Of a stretch of DNA of 64,000 bases, positions 42,576 to 51,187 are shown piece by piece (the first letter of the stretch is position 1; each line of letters opens with the position of its first letter). The position numbers were made by a program, and so were the translations under genes. Below the pieces are notes generated by a model. The model did no database searches and was not told the origin of the DNA. It was given only the letters and a program-made list of their open reading frames with translations. This DNA comes from Acidobacteriota bacterium (GTDB lineage Bacteria > Acidobacteriota > UBA6911 > RPQK01 > JAJDTT01). The stretch covers positions 1-64,000 of the forward strand of contig JAPPLF010000100.1 in NCBI GenBank assembly GCA_028874215.1, written 5' to 3'.

Positions 42576-43166
42576 GAGGTCCCCTCGGTTAGCTCACGTC
42601 CGGAGATGTCCCGAATCGCCGGTGGAGTGATTCGCGCCGGCGGAAGATCTGCCTGCTTCTCGCGCACGGCCACGGGTGAATACCTGCTGGTTTCCGACAC
42701 CAAGCGAAGCAGGCGAGCTCGCTGTGTGTCAGCTTGAGTTCGGCCTCGTCCGCCAGCAACCATCCTTCGGGGAGTCCCCGAGGACCCGGCGGACCGGGCC
42801 ACGCTGCAATGCGTTTAGCCGGGGCGTCCCGTCAACCAGTTCCATGGGCGGACGTGCGACTCGGCGAAGGTTCCCGACCGGGCATACGGACTGTCGCCGA
42901 CGAATGCATCCTCCAAACGGATTCGTTACTGTCCCATTTCTACTTTGTGAGTCGCGAAAATTACGAAATGCATGTTGTGATCTCCTTTCGCCGGAATATC
43001 CGTAGGACTACACCACCACAAAGAGGACGCTGACGGGGGCTTTTTTTGGCGAATAGTACACCTGACGCCACCAGATCTCCACTGCCGCCAGACAGTCCCG
43101 GGACAGGCATATGGATCAAATAAATGGCCCAGGCTATAATTCCAACCACAAATCATCCCCCCGCTC
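42576..43166. other. 591-base intergenic region without a supported gene
   Basis: Several short frames exist on both strands but none has a recognisable family, a convincing ribosome site or consistent coding pattern. The right third is AT-richer than the rest and contains the promoter-like TATAAT for the downstream gene. The left part may carry the control region of the permease gene on the minus strand. Confidence 0.5.
43135..43140 (+). promoter_or_regulatory. TATAAT -10 element before the FAH-family gene
   Basis: This is a perfect -10 hexamer preceded by GGC, 26 bases before the ATG. A matching TTGACA is not evident at 17 bases; the closest stretch is ATGGATC near 43111-43117. Confidence 0.5.
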
Positions 43167-44144
43167 ATGAAACTCGTCAGCTACCTTCATTCAGAAGAGA
43201 CCCGGCTCGGCGCGCTCAGCCAATCGGGCGATCTGATCATTGATCTGAGCCGCGCCCATGGGGAACTGATGCGGGGCAGCCGGGACCTGATTCGGGGGCG
43301 GCACGTCTCACGGCCTCTGCCGACGCTGATGGTCGAGTTCCTCGAACGTGGTGACGAAGCATTGCAGACGGCGAGGAAAGCGCTCGCCTACGTCGAAGAA
43401 CAACTGCCGGGCGCGAAGGAAGAGTATCTCCGGCGGCGCATGCTGCTACCCCTCGCAACCACGCAGCTTCTTGCGCCGGTTCCACGCCCTCCCAAGCTGA
43501 TTGCGGCTTGGGTCAACTACGAGGAACATGGCAGGGAGGCCACCGTAAAGGCGCCCCGGAACGTGCCGCTGTTCTTCACCAAGTGGTCGACCGCCGTCAT
43601 CGGCCCCGGCCAGCCAATTGTCCTGCCGCATAACAGTCGAAAGGTGGACTACGAGGCCGAGCTGGCGCTGGTGATCGGCGCCGGAGGGAAAAACATCCCG
43701 GCGGAAAATGCCTACGAACACATCGCCGGCTATACGATCCTGAACGACGTGAGCGCACGGGATTATTCGCTGCGTGCTCTGTTTGGATCGCCGGGGCCGT
43801 ACGACATCCAGAAATCGTTCGATACGTTCGCGCCAATGGGGCCGTGTCTCGTGACGCGCGATGAAATCCCCGATCCCCACGCGCTCGGCATCCGGCTGCG
43901 TATCGGCGACGAGGTTTTGCAGGACGACACCACCGGATCGATGATCCACCGCATTCCGGCGATCGTCGCCTGTCTATCCTCCATCGCCACACTCGAACCG
44001 GGCGACACCATCGCCACCGGCACTCCCGCGGGCGTCGGTTTCACCCGCACGCCGCCTCGCTGGCTGCAGCCGGGCGAAACCGTCCGCATCGAAATTGATG
44101 CCATCGGAGTGTTGGAAAACCCCGTGGTTGCGGAATCCGGGTGA
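43167..44144 (+). CDS. Fumarylacetoacetate hydrolase family protein
   Basis: At 325 residues the protein has an N-terminal cap (to about 105) and the C-terminal FAH domain. Metal-binding acidic residues are seen in VDYEAELALVIG and in NDVSARDY, followed by KSFDTFAPMGPCLVT, the Asp-Asp segment LQDDTTGSM and GTPAGVGFTR. Members hydrolyse or decarboxylate acylpyruvates in aromatic-ring and sugar-acid catabolism. The neighbouring genes do not make an obvious pathway. The gene is convergent with the dehydratase-like gene, two bases beyond its stop. Confidence 0.92.
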   Translation: MKLVSYLHSEETRLGALSQSGDLIIDLSRAHGELMRGSRDLIRGRHVSRPLPTLMVEFLERGDEALQTARKALAYVEEQLPGAKEEYLRRRMLLPLATTQLLAPVPRPPKLIAAWVNYEEHGREATVKAPRNVPLFFTKWSTAVIGPGQPIVLPHNSRKVDYEAELALVIGAGGKNIPAENAYEHIAGYTILNDVSARDYSLRALFGSPGPYDIQKSFDTFAPMGPCLVTRDEIPDPHALGIRLRIGDEVLQDDTTGSMIHRIPAIVACLSSIATLEPGDTIATGTPAGVGFTRTPPRWLQPGETVRIEIDAIGVLENPVVAESG

Positions 44145-44146
44145 GA

Positions 44147-45136
44147 TCAGAGGGAAAGGCTCTCCACCTCTCGAACCAGCTTCGAATCGACGTTGGCGCC
44201 GGTGGCAATAAGGCAGACGCTTTCCCAGGACCAGGGTTCGTCCTCCTTCGACTGCTGACGGAGCTTCAGGGCTGCGGCCAGAGCGCCGGCGCCGGCGCCC
44301 TCGGGCAAGGTGCCGGTGACCCGTTGAAAGAGGAGCATGGCTCGCTTCAATTCGATTTCCGAGACCAGGACCATCCGGTCCACCACCTCCAGCATCAGCT
44401 CCACGGCCTCGGGGATGGCGATCCGCACCGCCATGCCGCCGGCGAAGGTCTCGGCCGTGGCAGTGTCCGTCGGCCTGCCGTTGGCGAATGACAATGCCAT
44501 GCAGGGCGCCTCTTCCGACTGGATTCCGATGATCTGAACCGCCGGGTTCGCCGCCTTCAAGCTGCTGGCGAGCCCTCCGATCAGGGCGCCGTTTCCAACC
44601 GGCACGAAGACCGCCTCCAAATCGGGCTGCTGGGCAGCCAGCTCCAGCCCGATCGTCGAAGTCCCTTCGACGATCCGGGCCGACTTCCCGTCCTCGATGA
44701 AGAGATGGCCCGGTTCGAAACCGCGCGCCAGCAACATCTCCTTGCCCTCGTCCAGATCGCGTCCCAGCAGCTCCAGGTCGGCTCCGAACTCCCGGATCAG
44801 CGCCAACTTGCTCTCATCCGCCCCCACCGGCGCCACCACCGTCAACGCCATCCCGTACTGCCGGCAGGCGTAGGCCATGGCCGCGCCGTGGTTCCCGGTC
44901 GAAACCGTGTAGAGGCGGGTGATGCCGGGATCGGCCACCAGGTCGGCCACCAGGTTCACGGCTCCGCGGATCTTGAAGGATCGGACCGGACTCTCGTACT
45001 CATGCTTGACGTAGACTTCGGTCCCCAGGAGGCGAGACAGTTGATCCTCCCGGGTCAACGGAGTCGGCGGCACCCACCGGCGGACCTCCTCCAATGCGGC
45101 CAACGAACGCTCAGGGGACGGTCGAAGCGTAGCCAT
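44147..45136 (-). CDS. Fold-type II PLP enzyme, threonine/serine dehydratase-like
   Basis: The 329-residue enzyme has the PLP-binding Lys in VRSFKIRGA, the phosphate/substrate loop STGNHGAAMAY, and the Gly-rich VPVGNGALIGGLAS. This is the layout of threonine dehydratase and related serine racemase or hydroxyaspartate dehydratase enzymes. It has no C-terminal ACT regulatory domain, so it resembles the catabolic, unregulated type. AGGAGTGG precedes the ATG. Specific substrate is uncertain. Confidence 0.88.
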   Translation of the reverse strand: MATLRPSPERSLAALEEVRRWVPPTPLTREDQLSRLLGTEVYVKHEYESPVRSFKIRGAVNLVADLVADPGITRLYTVSTGNHGAAMAYACRQYGMALTVVAPVGADESKLALIREFGADLELLGRDLDEGKEMLLARGFEPGHLFIEDGKSARIVEGTSTIGLELAAQQPDLEAVFVPVGNGALIGGLASSLKAANPAVQIIGIQSEEAPCMALSFANGRPTDTATAETFAGGMAVRIAIPEAVELMLEVVDRMVLVSEIELKRAMLLFQRVTGTLPEGAGAGALAAALKLRQQSKEDEPWSWESVCLIATGANVDSKLVREVESLSL

Positions 45137-45341
45137 CTCAATTCCACTCCTGCATTGGTCGTCTCCAAACCAGTACTCTCTCCGGTCGCGACAAGATCGA
45201 GGCCATCATGATGCGCGATTTTGGAGAAAACCACACGCGGCGCCGTCGTTCCCGCCCCTGGAATTGGACAACCTTCGAATCCGGTAGTCAAAATGGTAGT
45301 GAGGCATCGATACAGTGTTCCAGCAATGAAGGAGTCGGACG

Positions 45342-45995
45342 ATGAAACATCTATTCGGGATCGGAGTGATCGGGATTTTTGTGTCGGCGCTCCTGTTCGG
45401 TCCTGCCGCCTGGGCGCAACTGGCCGGAGACGACTCGGTCGACGGCGGCGCGGACTCGGCGACGGCAACGCTGGCGGGAGGATGCTTCTGGTGCGTCGAG
45501 GCGGACCTTGAAAAGGTCGACGGTGTCCAAGAGGTGATCTCCGGCTACGCCGGTGGAACCGAGGTGAACCCGACCTACAAGCAGGTCTCTGCCGGAAGGA
45601 CCAGCCACGTCGAGGCGGTGCAGGCAATCTACGATCCGTCCCGGGTGACGTTCAGCCAGTTGCTGGAAGTGTTCTGGAAGCACGTCGATCCGACAGACGC
45701 GGGCGGCCAGTTCGTGGATCGTGGACCCCACTACCGGACGGTCATCTTCTACGAGAACCAGATGCAACGGAAGCTGGCCGAGGAATCGAAGAAGCGCCTG
45801 GAGGAATCCGGCGTGTTCGATCGGCCCATCGTGACCGAGATCCGGGAGCTCAACCGGTTCTACAAGGCCGAGGACTACCACCAGGACTACTACAAGAGGA
45901 ACGCCTTTCGTTACCGCTACTACCGTTGGAACTCGGGGCGGGATCAGTTCCTGGAAAAGGTCTGGAAGGGACGACAGGTCAAACTGGCGGACTAA
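45342..45995 (+). CDS. msrA: Peptide-methionine (S)-S-oxide reductase, exported
   Basis: The 217-residue protein has the MsrA catalytic motif GGCFWC (C48 nucleophile, C51), then GYAGG, HVEAVQ, DPTDAGGQFVDRGPHYR, and the C-terminal YHQDYYKRN. A signal peptide (MKHLFGIGVIGIFVSALLFGPAAWA) indicates a periplasmic form that repairs oxidised Met in envelope proteins. No Cys remains after residue 51, so the usual recycling Cys near the C-terminus is absent and C51 may take that role. AAGGAG lies before the ATG, which sits 205 bases from the divergent dehydratase gene. Confidence 0.96.
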   Translation: MKHLFGIGVIGIFVSALLFGPAAWAQLAGDDSVDGGADSATATLAGGCFWCVEADLEKVDGVQEVISGYAGGTEVNPTYKQVSAGRTSHVEAVQAIYDPSRVTFSQLLEVFWKHVDPTDAGGQFVDRGPHYRTVIFYENQMQRKLAEESKKRLEESGVFDRPIVTEIRELNRFYKAEDYHQDYYKRNAFRYRYYRWNSGRDQFLEKVWKGRQVKLAD

Positions 45996-46022
45996 CGCAG
46001 CCTGTTTCACCGCTCCGTCGAG

Positions 46023-47204
46023 ATGCGGTTCATCGGCGACATTCCGGTGTGGGGCGATCCCCAGGAGAACGCGGTTCTTCAGATGCAGAACTGCGCCGGG
46101 GAGGCGGAGAACTGCGCCCTGATGGCGGACCATCATCTGGGTTATGCTGTCCCCATCGGCGGAGTCATCGCCTACGCGGGCCGCGTGAGCCCTTCGGGCG
46201 TCGGTTTCGACATCGCCTGCGGCAACAAGGCGGTCCGGCTCGACTGCGACTACGGGGACATCCGGAAGCGCATCCCGTCCGTCATGGATGAGATCTGGAA
46301 GTCCCTCTCCTTCGGTGTGGGCCGGGTCAACCGGGAGCCGGTCGACCACGACCTCTTCGACGACGATCCGGCCTGGAAAATACCGGCGGCCCAGCGGCTG
46401 AAACCGGTGGCCCGAAAGCAGTTGGGCACCATCGGCGGCGGCAACCACTACGTCGACCTCTTCTCCGACGAGCGAGAGCGGATATGGGCCGGGGTGCACT
46501 TCGGTTCACGCGGTCTGGGCCACAAGCTGGCCACTCACTTCATCAAGGCCGGGGGCGGCAAGAACGGGATGCACGTGGACCCGGTGCTGCTGGACGTGGA
46601 GACCGAACTGGGAGCCGAATACGTGGCGTGCATGAAGCTGGCCGGCCGCTATGCTTACGCGGGCCGGGACTGGGTTTGCGAGAAGGTCGCTTCCATTCTG
46701 GGAGCGGAGATCCTGGAAGAAGTTCACAATCACCACAACTTCGCCTGGGAAGAAGAGCACGGGGGACGGCGGCTGTGGGTGGTTCGAAAAGGAGCCACTC
46801 CCGCCTTTCCCGGACAAAAAGGGTTCGTCGGGGGTTCCATGGGGGACCGGTCCGTGATCCTGGAAGGAGTCGACGCAAAAGAGAGCGAGCAGGCCCTCTA
46901 CTCAACCGTCCATGGCGCCGGTCGGGTCATGTCCCGGACCCGGGCCGCCGGCAAGACCCGATTCAGGAAGGGAAAGCGGATCCGCATCTCGGCGGGAGAA
47001 ATCAGCCGTGACATGATGCTGGCCTGGGTCCGTGGCATGGGAGTCGAGCTCCGCGGGGCCGGCACCGACGAATCGCCCCACTGCTACAAACGCCTGCCCG
47101 AGGTCCTCGAAGCCCACCACGGCACTATCCGGATCCTGCACACCCTCGACCCCATCGGCGTGGCCATGGCCGCCGCCGGCGAGTTCAACCCCTACCGGGA
47201 TTGA
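46023..47204 (+). CDS. RtcB-family RNA ligase
   Basis: The 393-residue protein contains the RtcB blocks in order: ADHHLGYAVPIGG, GFDIACGNK (metal Asp and Cys), TIGGGNHYVD, VHFGSRGLGH, NHHNFAW, RKGATPAF, GSMGDRSVI and HGAGRVMSR, with the His expected to carry GMP. RtcB joins 2',3'-cyclic phosphate or 3'-phosphate RNA ends to 5'-OH ends. It is about 80 residues shorter than the E. coli type and belongs to the shorter RtcB2-like group. It lies 28 bases after msrA, so oxidative-damage repair of protein and RNA may be co-expressed. No archease gene is nearby. Confidence 0.9.
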   Translation: MRFIGDIPVWGDPQENAVLQMQNCAGEAENCALMADHHLGYAVPIGGVIAYAGRVSPSGVGFDIACGNKAVRLDCDYGDIRKRIPSVMDEIWKSLSFGVGRVNREPVDHDLFDDDPAWKIPAAQRLKPVARKQLGTIGGGNHYVDLFSDERERIWAGVHFGSRGLGHKLATHFIKAGGGKNGMHVDPVLLDVETELGAEYVACMKLAGRYAYAGRDWVCEKVASILGAEILEEVHNHHNFAWEEEHGGRRLWVVRKGATPAFPGQKGFVGGSMGDRSVILEGVDAKESEQALYSTVHGAGRVMSRTRAAGKTRFRKGKRIRISAGEISRDMMLAWVRGMGVELRGAGTDESPHCYKRLPEVLEAHHGTIRILHTLDPIGVAMAAAGEFNPYRD

Positions 47205-47353
47205 ATCATCGGCTTCATCAGGGACACCGATTTCGGGACGTTCCGGTGGATCTCTCCCGCTTTGCATTCTTCAGTCCGGGCCGCCATCGACTACCCGCCA
47301 GCCCGACCTGGCGAGTTTCGAGACCGGCGTCGGACGACGTGTTACATTGAGGC

Positions 47354-47545
47354 CTTAACCACAGCGAGTTTACGAGCGTCATGTGGCGGATGGCCGATCT
47401 GGTGCGGGACACCTTCAAGCACGGCAAGTACCTGGACATCATTCTGGCGCTCACGGTTGTGCTCGGTCGGTCCGAATGTGTGCTGGCTCGCACCAAGCCG
47501 AAGGTGTTGGCCGTTCCGCCCCTGATCTCCAAGCCCACGTACTGA
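47354..47545 (+). pseudogene. Remnant of an hsdM N-terminus
   Basis: The frame reads LNHSEFTS then MWRMADLVRDTFKHGKYLD and ILALTVVLGRSECVLARTKPKVL before a stop at 47543-47545. This matches the opening domain of a type I methyltransferase subunit (family pattern: IWxxADLLRGxYK, then KVILPxTVLRRLDCVLEPTK). Nothing of the methyltransferase core follows. It differs from the N-terminus of the intact hsdM that begins eight bases later, so it is a leftover from another allele. Confidence 0.75.
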
Positions 47546-47552
47546 TCCAGCC

Positions 47553-49700
47553 ATGCCCCTCCGCAAATCCCACCTCTATTCCTCGCTCTGGCAGAGCTGC
47601 GACGAGCTGCGCGGCGGAATGGATGCGTCCCAATACAAGGACTACATCCTTACGCTGCTCTTCATGAAGTACGTCTCGGACAAGTACGCAGGCGACGACG
47701 ACTTCGCCGACATCACGGTGCCGCCGGGAGGCAGCTTCGCCGACATGGTCGCCCTCAAGGGAACCAAGGAGATCGGCGACGGGATCAACAAGGTCATCAG
47801 CAGGCTCGCCGGCGCCAACGAATACCTGCTCAAGGGCGTGATCGACCAGGCCGACTTCAACGACGAGACCAAGCTCGGCAAGGGCAAGGAGATGCAGGAC
47901 CGTCTCACGAAGCTCGTCGGGATCTTCGAGGGGCTCGATTTTCGCGCCAACCGCGCCCATGGCGACGACCTGCTGGGCGACGCGTACGAATACCTGATGC
48001 GCCACTTCGCGACCCAGTCCGGCAAGAGCAAAGGACAGTTCTACACCCCGGCCGAGGTCTCCCGCATCATGGCGCAGGTGATCGGGATCGGGCCGGACAC
48101 CAGGCGGGACCAGACCGTGTACGATCCCACGTGCGGTTCCGGGTCGCTCCTCATCAAGGCCGCCGACGAGGCGCCGAACGGGCTGACCATCTACGGTCAG
48201 GAGAAGGACGTTGCGACCTGGACGATGGCGCGCATGAACCTGATCCTTCATGGTCGCGAGGCAGCCGAGATCGAGCGGGACAACACGCTCACGAACCCGC
48301 TGTTCACGGACGGGCCGGGGCTCCTCAAACGGTTCGACTTCGCCGTCGCCAATCCCCCGTTCTCCGACAAGGCCTGGACCAACGGCCTCAACCCGGCCAA
48401 CGACGAATACCGCCGCTTCGAGTACGGCGAGCCTCCGGCCAAGAACGGGGACTACGCCTACCTGCTGCACCTCGTCGCGTCCGTCGGCAGCACCGGCAAG
48501 GGTGCGATCATCATGCCGCACGGCGTCCTCTTCCGTAGCAACCGCGAGGCCGGCATCCGCCGCAACCTCGTCAAGCGCGGTTGGATCAGGGGAGTCATCG
48601 GGCTCCCGGCCAACCTCTTCTACGGCACCGGGATCCCGGCCTGCATCGTGGTGATCGACAAGGAGAATGCACTCCGCCGTGACGGCGTCTTCATGGTCGA
48701 CGCCAGCAAGGGCTTCCGGAAGGACGGCGCCAAGAACCGGCTGCGGGAACGCGACATCCACCGGATCGTGGACGTGTTCAACGAGCAGAAGGAGACCACC
48801 GGATACGCGCGTATGGTGCCGGTGGCCGAGATCGCCAGCGAGACGAACGACTACAACCTCAACATCCCGCGATACATCGACTCGAGTGAGGCGGAGGACC
48901 GGCATGACTTGGTCGCGCATCTGCGGGGTGGCATCCCGGACCGGGACATCGACGCGCTCAGCGACTACTGGGATGTATTTCCGGGGTTGCGGTCGCGGCT
49001 GTTCTTGCCGAATGGGCGAGACGGATACAGTGATGTGCGGGTTGAAGCGGACGAGGTGAGGTCGGTGGTGCTTGAGAATGAGGAGTTCAATGGGTACCGG
49101 GACCGGATCGCCCGGGTGTTGGGGGACTGGCGGCGGGAGTACGCGCCAAGCCTTCGGGCACTCAAGGTGGGCGACCTGTCCAAGGCGCTGATCCGGGATC
49201 TTGCAGAGGACCTGCTGCGGCGTTTCGCCGGTCTTCCGCTACTCGATCGCTACGGCGTCTACCAGTGTCTGATGGACTACTGGGACGAGGTCATGCAGGA
49301 CGATGTGTACCTGGTGGTGACGGAAGGGTGGGCCAAGGCGGCGCGGCCGCGCGTGCTGGTTCCGGTGCGGGGCAAGGGGAAAGCCGAGGCCCCCGATCTG
49401 ACCGTGAAGCGCAAGAAATACAAGATGGACCTGCTCCCTCCCGGTCTTGTCGTCGCGAGGTACTTCGCGACCGAGCAGGCAGAGGTCGACCGCCTGCATG
49501 CCAAGGAGGAGGCAGTCGCCCGGGAGCTGGAAGAGTTCATCGAGGAGTTTTCCGGGGAAGACGGTCTGCTTGAGGACGCGACGACAGATGCAGGGAAGGT
49601 CACGCAGGCTGCAGTCAGGGCGCGACTGAAGGTGGTGCGCAACGACCCCGGGGGAAGTGACGAGCGCGACGCGCTGGAAGTCTGCCTCGATCACATGTAG
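47553..49700 (+). CDS. hsdM: Type I restriction-modification methyltransferase subunit, ending at an in-frame amber codon
   Basis: This 715-residue HsdM has the N-terminal helical domain (HLYSSLWQSCDELRG, ILTLLFMKYVSD), the S-adenosylmethionine motif YDPTCGSGSLL near residue 190 and the N6-adenine motif AVANPPF near residue 265. It pairs with HsdS to methylate the recognition site and with HsdR to restrict. The frame stops at TAG (49698-49700) after DALEVCLDHM, but the same frame stays open for another 100 codons with typical HsdM C-terminal sequence. The protein is otherwise complete. It probably forms an operon with all genes to 56636. Confidence 0.93.
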   Translation: MPLRKSHLYSSLWQSCDELRGGMDASQYKDYILTLLFMKYVSDKYAGDDDFADITVPPGGSFADMVALKGTKEIGDGINKVISRLAGANEYLLKGVIDQADFNDETKLGKGKEMQDRLTKLVGIFEGLDFRANRAHGDDLLGDAYEYLMRHFATQSGKSKGQFYTPAEVSRIMAQVIGIGPDTRRDQTVYDPTCGSGSLLIKAADEAPNGLTIYGQEKDVATWTMARMNLILHGREAAEIERDNTLTNPLFTDGPGLLKRFDFAVANPPFSDKAWTNGLNPANDEYRRFEYGEPPAKNGDYAYLLHLVASVGSTGKGAIIMPHGVLFRSNREAGIRRNLVKRGWIRGVIGLPANLFYGTGIPACIVVIDKENALRRDGVFMVDASKGFRKDGAKNRLRERDIHRIVDVFNEQKETTGYARMVPVAEIASETNDYNLNIPRYIDSSEAEDRHDLVAHLRGGIPDRDIDALSDYWDVFPGLRSRLFLPNGRDGYSDVRVEADEVRSVVLENEEFNGYRDRIARVLGDWRREYAPSLRALKVGDLSKALIRDLAEDLLRRFAGLPLLDRYGVYQCLMDYWDEVMQDDVYLVVTEGWAKAARPRVLVPVRGKGKAEAPDLTVKRKKYKMDLLPPGLVVARYFATEQAEVDRLHAKEEAVARELEEFIEEFSGEDGLLEDATTDAGKVTQAAVRARLKVVRNDPGGSDERDALEVCLDHM

Positions 49701-50003
49701 TCGCTCGCGGCGGCGAAGAGGGCGACGAAGGCGGTACAGACGGAGCTGAACTCGAAAGTGCTCGTTCGGTACGCGACGCTGACCATGGCGGAAATCGCCG
49801 AGATCGTGGTGGACGACAAGTGGGTGGCAAGCGTCGAGGCCGGGATCGGGCAGCAGGTGGAGCGACTGGCGGGTGGTCTGGTGGACCGGGTCAGGGTGCT
49901 GACAGGGCGGTATGCGGACGCGTTGCCGGAGCTGGAGCGTCAGGTTGAGGACTACAGCGCCAGAGTCGAGTCCCACCTGAAGCGGATGGGGCTGCCGGCG
50001 TGA
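49701..50003 (+). pseudogene. Detached C-terminal tail of HsdM
   Basis: In the hsdM frame after the amber codon the sequence reads SLAAAKRATKAVQTEL, then LVRYATLTMAEIAEIVVDDKWVASV and ends ARVESHLKRMGLPA. This is the normal last 100 residues of long HsdM proteins. Its TGA overlaps the GTG of the DUF1016 gene by two bases. Tail translation would need suppression of the stop, or restart at the GTG at 49758. Confidence 0.8.
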
Positions 50004-51181
50004 GCCAGTCGTTTGATTTCGAGCGCCTCGTCGAGCTCTGTCGGCATACCCATGAAGAGACTCGGCGCTCCGCCGCCCGCGCCGTGGACCACTCGCTGGT
50101 CGTGCGGAATTGGCTGTTCGGATGGTACATCGTGGAATACGAGCAGAGCGGCGCGGACCGGGCGGAGTATGGCAGACAGACCTTGAAGAAACTGTCGAAG
50201 GCCCTGAAGGAGCGGATCGGACGGGGCTTTTCCGTTGACATTCTAGAGCAGATGCGGCGGTTCTACCGAAGCTACGAACATGTCGTCGCCGATGTCTCGG
50301 CCACCGACGATTTCGCGCTACCGTCTCGGGTTTCCGGTGACCAGTCGATTCCCGAGACCATGTCTCGGATTTCTCGTGACCAATCGATTTCCGAGACGGT
50401 GTCTCGGATTTCATCCGGTTTCTCGCCAGAAACGGCTCCAAGCTTCGCACGACTCGCCGAACTGTTCCCCCTCGGCTGGTCCCACTACGTGACCCTGCTG
50501 TCTGTAACCGACCCTGAAGCCCGCCGTTTCTACGAGATCGAGGCTGCGGACAACGGCTGGAGCGTTCGTGAACTCAAGCGGCAACTGGACAGCTCGCTGT
50601 ACGAGCGGCTCGCGCTCAGCCGCGACAAGCACGAGGTCCGCCGCCTCGCCCGCGAGGGTCACGTGGTCGAGAAGGCGTCGGATCTGATCAAGGATCCGGT
50701 AGTGCTGGAGTTCCTCGGTCTGGAGGAGAAACCAGCCTACTCCGAGAGCGAACTGGAGACCGCGATCATCGACCGGCTCCAGCAGTTCTTGCTGGAACTC
50801 GGCAAAGGCTTTCTGTTCGAGGCGCGGCAGAAGCGCTTCAGCTTCGACGACCGTCACTTCTTCGTCGATCTCGTCTTCTATAACCGCCTGCTGCGCTGCT
50901 ACGTGCTGATCGACCTGAAACGCGGGGAGTTGACGCATCAGGACCTCGGCCAGATGCAGATGTACGTGAACTACTTCGACCGCTACGTGAAAACCGATGA
51001 CGAACTGCCGACCGTCGGAATCCTGCTCTGCGACCGGAAGAACGAGGCAGTGGTCGAGTTGACGCTGCCCGAAGACGCCACCATCTACGCGTCGAAGTAC
51101 CAGTTGTACCTGCCGTCGCGGGAGGAGCTTGCGGACGAGGTGGCTATGGTGAGGCGGGAGATTGGGGGGATTGGGAGATGA
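50000..51181 (+). CDS. DUF1016 (YhcG-type) PD-(D/E)xK nuclease protein
   Basis: The 393-residue protein has an N-terminal DUF1016 helical domain (VRNWLFGWYIVEYEQSG, LSKALKERIGRGFS, MRRFYRSYE) and a C-terminal nuclease domain with D290 in FVDLVFYN and D305-L-K307 in VLIDLKRGEL. The QMQMYVNYFDRY segment is also a family mark. These proteins occur widely inside type I restriction loci and their role there is unknown. The GTG start is coupled to the hsdM tail. Residues about 109-145 consist of a 13-residue tandem repeat. No target or partner can be named from sequence. Confidence 0.9.
   Translation: MSQSFDFERLVELCRHTHEETRRSAARAVDHSLVVRNWLFGWYIVEYEQSGADRAEYGRQTLKKLSKALKERIGRGFSVDILEQMRRFYRSYEHVVADVSATDDFALPSRVSGDQSIPETMSRISRDQSISETVSRISSGFSPETAPSFARLAELFPLGWSHYVTLLSVTDPEARRFYEIEAADNGWSVRELKRQLDSSLYERLALSRDKHEVRRLAREGHVVEKASDLIKDPVVLEFLGLEEKPAYSESELETAIIDRLQQFLLELGKGFLFEARQKRFSFDDRHFFVDLVFYNRLLRCYVLIDLKRGELTHQDLGQMQMYVNYFDRYVKTDDELPTVGILLCDRKNEAVVELTLPEDATIYASKYQLYLPSREELADEVAMVRREIGGIGR
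50324..50434. repeat. 39-base in-frame tandem repeat containing two identical-arm palindromes
   Basis: Units of 39 bases start at 50324, 50363 and 50402 (third partial), coding for S-R-[VI]-S-x-D-Q-S-I-x-E-T-x. At each unit junction lies CCGAGACNNNGTCTCGG (50352-50368 and 50391-50407), a perfect seven-base inverted repeat with a three-base loop. Confidence 0.85.
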
Positions 51182-51187
51182 GGGGGG

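Noticed and set aside
42961-43149. 62-codon minus-strand frame with a hydrophobic start
   Set aside because: It lies in the promoter region of the FAH-family gene, has no ribosome site, and its later part is not protein-like.
50324-50434. Possible CRISPR-like array
   Set aside because: The 39-base units are direct, contiguous and in-frame coding repeats without unique spacers. No cas gene is present.
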